From Ganoderma boninense (Eukaryota > Basidiomycota > Agaricomycetes > Polyporales > Polyporaceae), in NCBI GenBank assembly GCA_002900995.3, contig CM035305.1, positions 2,712,467 to 2,776,466 of the forward strand: a stretch of 64,000 nucleotides of DNA, in the 5' to 3' direction. Both the position numbers and the translations under genes were made by a program. The stretch's first letter is position 1. Every line of letters starts with the position of its first letter. Of the stretch, positions 57,845 through 64,000 are shown in pieces. Below the pieces are notes generated by a model. The model made no database searches, was not told the DNA's origin, and saw nothing but the letters and a program-made list of their open reading frames with translations.

Positions 57845-59158
57845 ATGCCATCGCTGCTCTCCTCCATCCTCGCACAGACATCGCGAAATCAACATCTCCT
57901 GCTACTGCAGTCATCAACCGCACAGACATGCCTGCCAGTACTGCGCACCCTCGTCGAGCACGCAAGCCAAAGGGCGCGTGAGACGACAATCCTATGCTGT
58001 TTCCTCTTCCACCCTTCCAGCTTCATCGGACCATCGCGTTTGCCATCGGATCATGTTCTCGTCGTTGACAAAACCGCCAGCGTCCCTGGATACGACGATG
58101 TATGGCATTCCGAACATGATAGAATCTCTAGCCTCAAGAACGAATTGCTCGAGACTATCCGTTCCGGTGAGCGATATCCTTTGCTGTTCTTCCCCGACAA
58201 GCTAACACATTCCCTGTGCAGCTCCTCCAGGTCCACTGAGCGTCGTGGTCGACTCAGCTGACACTCTTTTCTCTGACATCGGGTCTCTCTCAGAGACGAC
58301 CCGACTGCTATCTGAAGCACTCGCCCTCGTCCGCGAGCGAGGAGGTAAGTTCCCGTCCTCCTCTTCCCCATAGACGGACGTCCACATCACTAACTACCAC
58401 ATCTACAGCTTCCTCCCGCCTCGTCCTGCATGCTCTCGCGCCAAGCCCCCTCTTCCCTCCGCTCACCCAAACCCGCTTCTCCTCCTCCCTCACTCACCTG
58501 ACCGTGCACCCGCCCGCGCTCCTCACGCACCTTGCCTCCGCGTACCTCACGCCCCCGCCTCCGCTCTCGCCCGACGAGAAGTTCTGGGGTGTGTTCATCC
58601 CCATCGCCGAGCGTCACTATGAGTCAGAAAGGCTCGTTTTCGGTCCTGGAGGCGAAGGCAGCGGCTCGCCTATCGAGTTCGTCGTCGAGGTCCTCGTACG
58701 CGGCGGTGCCGACGACATGGGCAGGCGGAGGGGCGCACAGCGCGTGCTCGAAGGCTGGTCCGCCGCTCTCGGTGGCCCATGTGAGCTGCATCAGCTCGAG
58801 AGTCTGAAGGCGTTGTGGTCCAAGAAAATCGTAGTCGAGGTATGTGTATACGCCCACACTCTATCTTCCCGACACTGAATGGGGCGTAAACAGGCTCAGA
58901 ATGCTCCCGACCCGACTCGGGATCTTCCTTTCAATCTCAACCTTACTCCTGAACAACAGCGTTCGCGATCCCAGGTTCCTCTACCATACGCACATGAAGG
59001 TACGTTGTTGATATAAAAGTGGAGCTGAACCCGGCCTCAACTGTCTCAAAATCCTAGGGAGAACACTCCAACCACAAACGGCAGGAGCAATTCTGTACGA
59101 CCCTGACTCCGCAGATGACCTGGACGATGATGACCCTGACGATGATCTGGATATATAA
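57845..59158 (+). CDS. Elongator complex protein 5 (Elp5/Iki1-like)
   Basis: Elp5 with Elp4 and Elp6 forms a RecA-like ring of Elongator, required for wobble-uridine modification of tRNA. The start at 57845 gives MPSLLSSILAQTSRNQHLLL, LQSSTAQTCLPVLRTLVEHA; then VVVDSADTLFSDIGS (Walker-B-like strand without the full ATPase motif), SSRLVLHALAPSPLFPPLTQ, FVVEVLVRGGADDMGRRRGA, RVLEGWSAALGGPCELHQLE and an acidic C-terminus (PDSADDLDDDDPDDDLDI) preceded by LPFNLNLTPEQQRSRSQVPL, the typical Elp5 tail. Five introns. About 345 residues. Assignment rests on the tail and the fold pattern, not on an alignment. Confidence 0.7.
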
Positions 59159-59423
59159 TAAGCCTTTTATTGGGCACATCATCGCCATACATCCGCATCT
59201 CATGCATCAAAATACGTCCGTCGACATGCAGCTCCTTGGATGCTCTTTTCAGTGATATTCGAAAGAACATTGTAACGACTACTCTAGTGATACAAATAAG
59301 AACATTGTACAACCACATCCGTGGTAAAACGAGTGCTACACAACGATCCGTGTGCGTCCGATTATTGCTAGTCGTACATTAAGTTACCTCAAATACAGTC
59401 CGCATCGTCCAGGCCTTCAGATC

Positions 59424-62400
59424 TCAGAGCGGCTCCTCCCTAACCCTCCGTGCGATCTCGTCGAACTCAAAGCCCAGCGCGCGCATGAAGCTCAGCTCCT
59501 CCTCGCGCTCTAGCCTTCCCATCTCGTCGTCGTCCCCGTAGTCGGCGTCCGAACATGTCATGTCGAACGATAGGCTCAGGCTTGGACTGAACCGGAGCGT
59601 CTTGGTGATAGGGGTGCTCGTACTTTCACCGACCAGATGCGACACAGCACTAGTACGAGCATACCTCCGCACCGGATCGGCGGCGACCGTGGCGAGGTGT
59701 GTACGAGTTCGAGGATGATGGCTCGCTGCCGTGGATGGGAAAGTCGCGTTCGGTGCTCGATCCGAAACTGAATGTCCCGCTAGAGTAGTCCGGAGTACGC
59801 GCGAAGCTCATGCTATCCAAATCCGACTCTGGTCTGGGAGAGTAAGGTCGATCAAAGTAGGGGAAGGAGTGTTCGTCTTCGCTCAGCTGTTCTTGGGCAT
59901 CATAATAAGTGGATTCCCCGTTGGAGCTAATCAACGACAGAACCTGACTCGACCTGTTTGGCAGAGACGTTTCGAGTTCCGGCAGATGGCTTTCCCAATC
60001 GAGGTCAGGCCTCGGCGATACCATGTCGAAATGTACGTTCGCATGGGTGATTGTAGCGATGGTGTCCCCGCGAGGGCGACGTCGGCTCAACCTCCTTGTC
60101 TTCTTCAAGCTAGTTGGACTGGAGCGTTCTGAAACCTGTCCATGTCCTGCAATAGCGAGGTGGCGGGGGGAGCGTTTACCCATGATGGAGGACAGAGAGA
60201 ACCGACGAGAGCGCTTATCTTTTGCGGTAGGTGTCTCCATATGGAGCTGGGGAGAGGAGGACGCTTGAGGGGGTGCTGTATGTGTTCGCGAGCGCGTAGG
60301 AGAGGCAGATTCAGGAGGGACCGCGACTGTGGTATAGCTATTGACTTGCGGGCTTGGAAGCTCGCCGCCCCAAAAGAGTTCTTGTCCGGCAGGTTTCGGG
60401 CTGTAACGTGTAGCTGGGAGCTGACCTAGTTCCAATACAGAAGCTTGACCAGAGGGATTCACGGGAAGCGGTGGTCGTGGCATGACAGTTGATCGGAGAG
60501 AGTCCATCTTAGACTTAGTAAGAGCCGACGATAAAGAGAACCTCCTGACTTTGTTCACTGTTGCTCCAGCGGGTTTGGGCTCGCTTTCGACGGTCTGTGG
60601 TGCGGTCTGGGTGCGTTCTCGTCGCCCCTTGGGAGTTCGCGGCGAACGAGGGGAAACATTGCTTCGGGAAGAGCCGTCCTCGGGGTGGTTTGTGTCGCTG
60701 GGGGCATGTGGTTGAGGGGACGGAGAACCTGGCGAATATTGAACAACGTCACGTTCGGGGGCGGCACGCTTGAATATAGTTGACTGGACGCGGTCGATGC
60801 TTGATGGAAGCAGGGAGGGCAGTGGCAGAGACCGACGATGGTTCCGCAAGTTCTTGGCGCGGGGACTGGGCGAGGGAATCGGATGCTCCTATGGCATCGT
60901 TCAATATTTTTCGAGCAACCACCAAGCATTAACTTCCTTACCGATTCGTACTCGACGTTAGTGATTGCAGTCGTTGTCCTCATCAAACTGTATTCGGGAG
61001 TAGCTCTGTTAGATCCCGGCCTCGTCTTCGGCGGAGTATCAGCTTTGCTCTTGAAGAACCCACGGAGACGTTCCCCTAGTTTACGAACTTTGCCAATGAC
61101 AGGTTGTTTGATCATCTTCCTCCTTCCCGGACCATTGTCTTCACCGACATCCACACGGGAGCTGATAGTACGGGCGGTAGGAGGCCGGGGACTCTGCCAA
61201 ACAATGGGCTGGGGTGCAGAGAGCCGACGGACGAGGACACGCTCCGTCTGCTCCGACGCTTCAGTGGGGTCGATGACGATTATTTCGTCTTGTTCATGGT
61301 GGCCAATGGAAGCCTCTGTGGTCCCGGAGGGACGCCTATATGAGTCCAAGCCCGGTTTGTCGATACCATCTGCATCTGTTGCTGGACAGTTGGACTGGAC
61401 AGACAGAGGAATCGAGAACGAGGATGGCGCGACCGCTGTAGCTAACGCAAAGGCGTCCATCTCCGGCGGCGTGAGTGTCGCTACTGCGTTCTCAGATCCT
61501 TCTGTAGTGGGGACACAGCCAGGGGGGAGAACGGGTGAATCTGCTTCCGAAGTCTGCGAAACCGTCGAAGTGGGCGCCGCGGTGGAGCAAGGAGAGGGTT
61601 GTAGGTGCTCGGTAACTGGAAAGAAATCGGTAGCGATGCATGAAGGCTGCGGGAGAGGGGACGAATATTCCCATCTCGGAGGTGGAATTATAAAGGAGGG
61701 GGGTGTAGAACAGGCTTCCGACGGTGGGGAGGGAGGAGCGGGTGGGGAGTCTGGAAGAAGATAGCCCGTTGAAGAGCCATGCACAGGAAGTTTGAGAGGA
61801 GGCAGGGTGGGAATGAAGTTGAGAAGAGGCGGATCCAGGTGTGGGGAAGGAAAGTGACGACCTTTAGAGGTCGAGTGCAAAAGCCTTGGGGAATAACGAC
61901 AGAACGTGGCGACATTGGAGCCCGAAGGGATACAGTCCTCCAAGCGAGCAAGGGGATCAGACGGAGGACCAGAAGATGTGAGGGGGTTAAGGAAGGTGGT
62001 ACTGCGGCAGTTGGTGTCAAGGAGGGTCGGCCAATCTGCAAGGTCTGGCGTGTTCAAGGGGCTAGAGGTAGCCGTGGATGCCTGGAGAAATTTCATGTAA
62101 TAAATTGTGGTTAAGCTCTGCCAAACATCAACAGCGAGGTCACTCACAGTCGCATCGGTGACGGGGGACAGCTTCAAGTCATTCGAGAGGGTGGGACTCA
62201 GCGACGCGAGACTGGAATAGGTAAGACTGGGAGGAGCGACTGTCACGGCAGCATTGCATGGACGGACAGGGCCTGTATATGTCCAGCGCCTGCGAGCCTT
62301 CTGACCGGCATCTTTGTGAGGCCGGCTGATTACAGAGCCGCCGTAGGATGAAACGGAAGAGACGTCTGCATCTTGAGCAGCGTCGTAGTAGTGGTCGCGA

Positions 62401-62468
62401 GAGCCACTAGGCCACGCGCCGGGTAGGTAGGGAGCGCGGGAATGGCGGTGGGGAGATGCGGAAGGCAT
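59424..62468 (-). CDS. Ser/Pro-rich protein of unknown function
   Basis: Three exons. The start at 62468 gives MPSASPHRHSRAPYLPGAWP. Exon 1 (about 500 codons) ends TNVEYES; the intron (gtaagg donor, about 60891-60945) joins EHPIPSPSPRAKNLRNHRRS; a second intron (about 59614-59684) joins RRSGAE to TLRFSPSLSLSFDMTCSDAD. The C-terminus (DDDEMGRLEREEELSFMRAL then GFEFDEIARRV) is the only part that looks like a folded, conserved helix. The middle has basic Arg/Ser blocks such as RRFSLSSAL and RRFSLSSIMGKRSPR, which resemble kinase (R-R-x-S) target sites repeated twice. About 950 residues, mostly disordered. No domain recognised; a fungal signalling or polarity scaffold is possible but not shown. 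Confidence 0.65.
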
Positions 62469-62924
62469 GGGGGCAGCAGGGGAGGGGAATGGAGGGAAAG
62501 GACAAGATGGGACGATGACGCGGGGGACAAGGACGCGGAATGACCAGAGACTTAAAACAGAAACGGGGAGGATCCGCTTCGGCGGACAGAGGGCTTCGTC
62601 GATCCCTCCCCGAGACTTGACACAGAATGCATCCACCGGCCGAGACCTGTCAATCGACGACGCCTTCATCGCATCCTCCCCGCATGTATGGATTGCCACG
62701 CACCATATCGGGACTCCGAACAAGGATCCGCCGTCGGCACCGCCGCGAAGGCGCACCGTCCGGCCACTCTCTCAGTGCAGCACAGATGCGGATGTGAAAG
62801 GACTGGCAAGAAGGAGCCCCATGCATTAGTCTAGAACGGTCATAAGGATAGACAAGCGCCGTCTAAGTGCTACAGCCGTCTACCGCCATCTAGAACAGTC
62901 CCTCGGTCCGGCTCGGGCTTGGCT
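62469..62924. other. Intergenic, unknown gene to aspartate aminotransferase
   Basis: About 450 bp; 3' UTR of the aminotransferase and promoter of the Ser/Pro-rich gene. The frame of the unknown gene stays open upstream to about 62756, so a longer start cannot be ruled out, but the next in-frame methionine-led extension lacks conserved features. Confidence 0.45.
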
Positions 62925-64000
62925 CTAGAGGTCGCCCTTGACGGCCTTGCTCACGCTCTCCGAGAAGTAGTCGATGTTGTTCCCGTTGAGGCCCGCCATC
63001 GAGATACGCCCGTCGGCCGTCATGTAGATGTGCGCCTTCTCCGCCAACGCCTTCGTCTGCGGCTGCGTCAGGCCCGTGAAACTGGCACAGCCATCCCATC
63101 AGCCTCCTCCACCGCGGCACATCCAGAATATCTTGACCACGTACCTGAACATACCGATCTGCTTCTTGATGTGGTTCCACTCGCCCGGAGTCTTCTGGCT
63201 CACAAGGTTGTCATACAGACGGTCACGCATCTCGATGATGCGGTCCGCCATATGCTTCACCTCCGACTCCCACAGCCCGTACAGCTGCTCGTCCCGCAAG
63301 ATCGTGCTCGCAATCCGTGCACCGTGCAGCGGCGGGTTCGAGTACATCGGCCGGACCACGATCTTCAGCTGCGAGTCCACGCGGGCCCGCTCCTCGGGCG
63401 ACGACGTCACCAAAGAGAACGCGCCCACACGCTCGCCGTACAGACCCATGTTCTTCGCGAACGACTGCGAGACGGCGACCTGGTGGCCCTGCTCCACGAA
63501 GTAGCGCACTGCGAACGCGTCGCGCGTAGTGTTGCCGGACGCGAAGCCCTGGTACGCCATGTCGAAGAAGGGGAACAGCTGCTTCTCTTTGACGATGTCC
63601 GAAATCTCCTTCCACTGCTCGGGCGTCGGGTCGACTCCGGTCGGGTTGTGCGCGCAAGCATGGAGGAGGACGATCGCCTTCTCGGGCGCAGCCTTCACAG
63701 GACGATCGAGTCTCGCGTGAGCGGGGTGCTTTACTCCTTGACATGTGAACGATCGTTGGTGCTCACCCTGAGGTCCTCCTTCAAGCCCTCGAAATCAAGG
63801 CCTACGGTCTTCTTGTCGAAGTAGCGGTAGCCCTTGACCTCGAGACCCGAGTCGCGGAAGATGGGCGTGTGGTTGCCCCACGAAGGCACCGGAAGGTATA
63901 TCGTCTTGACGTGGGGGTAGAAGCGACCGAGGAAGGCACCACCAATGCGGAGGGCGCCGGTTCCAGAAATGGACTGCGTCACAGCGACCTATTATATTCA
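62925..64000 (-). CDS. Aspartate aminotransferase (mitochondrial type), 5' end outside window
   Basis: PLP enzyme exchanging the amino group between aspartate and 2-oxoglutarate, part of the malate-aspartate shuttle. Seen here, from the window edge: [39 protein letters not shown], then [36 protein letters not shown] (Asp and Tyr that hold PLP), [20 protein letters not shown] with the Schiff-base Lys, [17 protein letters not shown] (substrate Arg region), and the end [35 protein letters not shown]. Introns near 63080-63147 and 63698-63768. The N-terminus with any targeting signal lies beyond base 64000. Confidence 0.95.

Overview
The window is nuclear DNA from a filamentous basidiomycete, most likely an Agaricomycete (inference). 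Genes are dense and cut by many short introns of about 50-65 nt. Products match fungal families (COMPASS Spp1, Elongator Elp5, SSU-processome Mpp10, SNARE Sec9, EF-1alpha). Two secreted PL8 polysaccharide lyases and a wood-rot-type P450 fit a saprotroph. There is no bacterial-style operon, no CRISPR array and no intact transposase or reverse transcriptase. Gene models below were spliced by eye from GT-AG (sometimes GC-AG) junctions that restore conserved protein.

Layout. 1-5.4 kb: the end of an SRA/YDG-domain gene, a 3-ketoacyl-CoA thiolase, and an amidase on the minus strand. 6.3-7.3 kb: ribosomal protein uS3. 7.5-14.4 kb: two PL8 lyases in tandem on the minus strand. 15.5-16.4 kb: a PalI/Sur7-like membrane protein. 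17.2-19.4 kb: a second amidase, in inverted orientation to the first. 19.7-23.8 kb: Mpp10 and Sec9. 24.3-24.6 kb: a TPR gene relic. 25.2-29.2 kb: INCENP on the minus strand. 30.1-32.2 kb: a P450 with three frame breaks. 32.6-34.8 kb: mitochondrial bL32, the complex I subunit NDUFA5, an intron-containing tRNA-Ser(UGA), and LSm1. 35.1-39.9 kb: an Spp1-like PHD protein with a very long N-terminal extension. 40.8-46.3 kb: an Stm1/SERBP1-like protein, a TFIIIC tau55-like histidine phosphatase, a MEMO protein, and eL32. 46.8-51.6 kb: a PAS-kinase-type kinase and EF-1alpha. 52.6-59.2 kb: a dienelactone hydrolase, a GNAT acetyltransferase, an unexplained T/G-rich structured locus, an alpha/beta hydrolase and Elp5. 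59.4-62.5 kb: a Ser/Pro-rich protein of unknown function. 62.9-64 kb: aspartate aminotransferase, cut by the window edge.

The genes do not form one pathway. Most are housekeeping genes. The accessory part is the 3-19 kb block, where two PL8 lyases sit between two inverted amidases, together with the damaged P450. The most unexplained feature is the non-coding-looking locus at 55.4-55.95 kb. It has a TATA box preceded by an inverted repeat, six copies of a 5'-splice-site-like decamer in a T/G-rich strand, and two UUCG-tetraloop hairpins. A second theme is splicing: several GC-AG introns are needed to recover conserved protein. A third is single-base insertions in four otherwise intact conserved genes, which are either sequence errors or real lesions.
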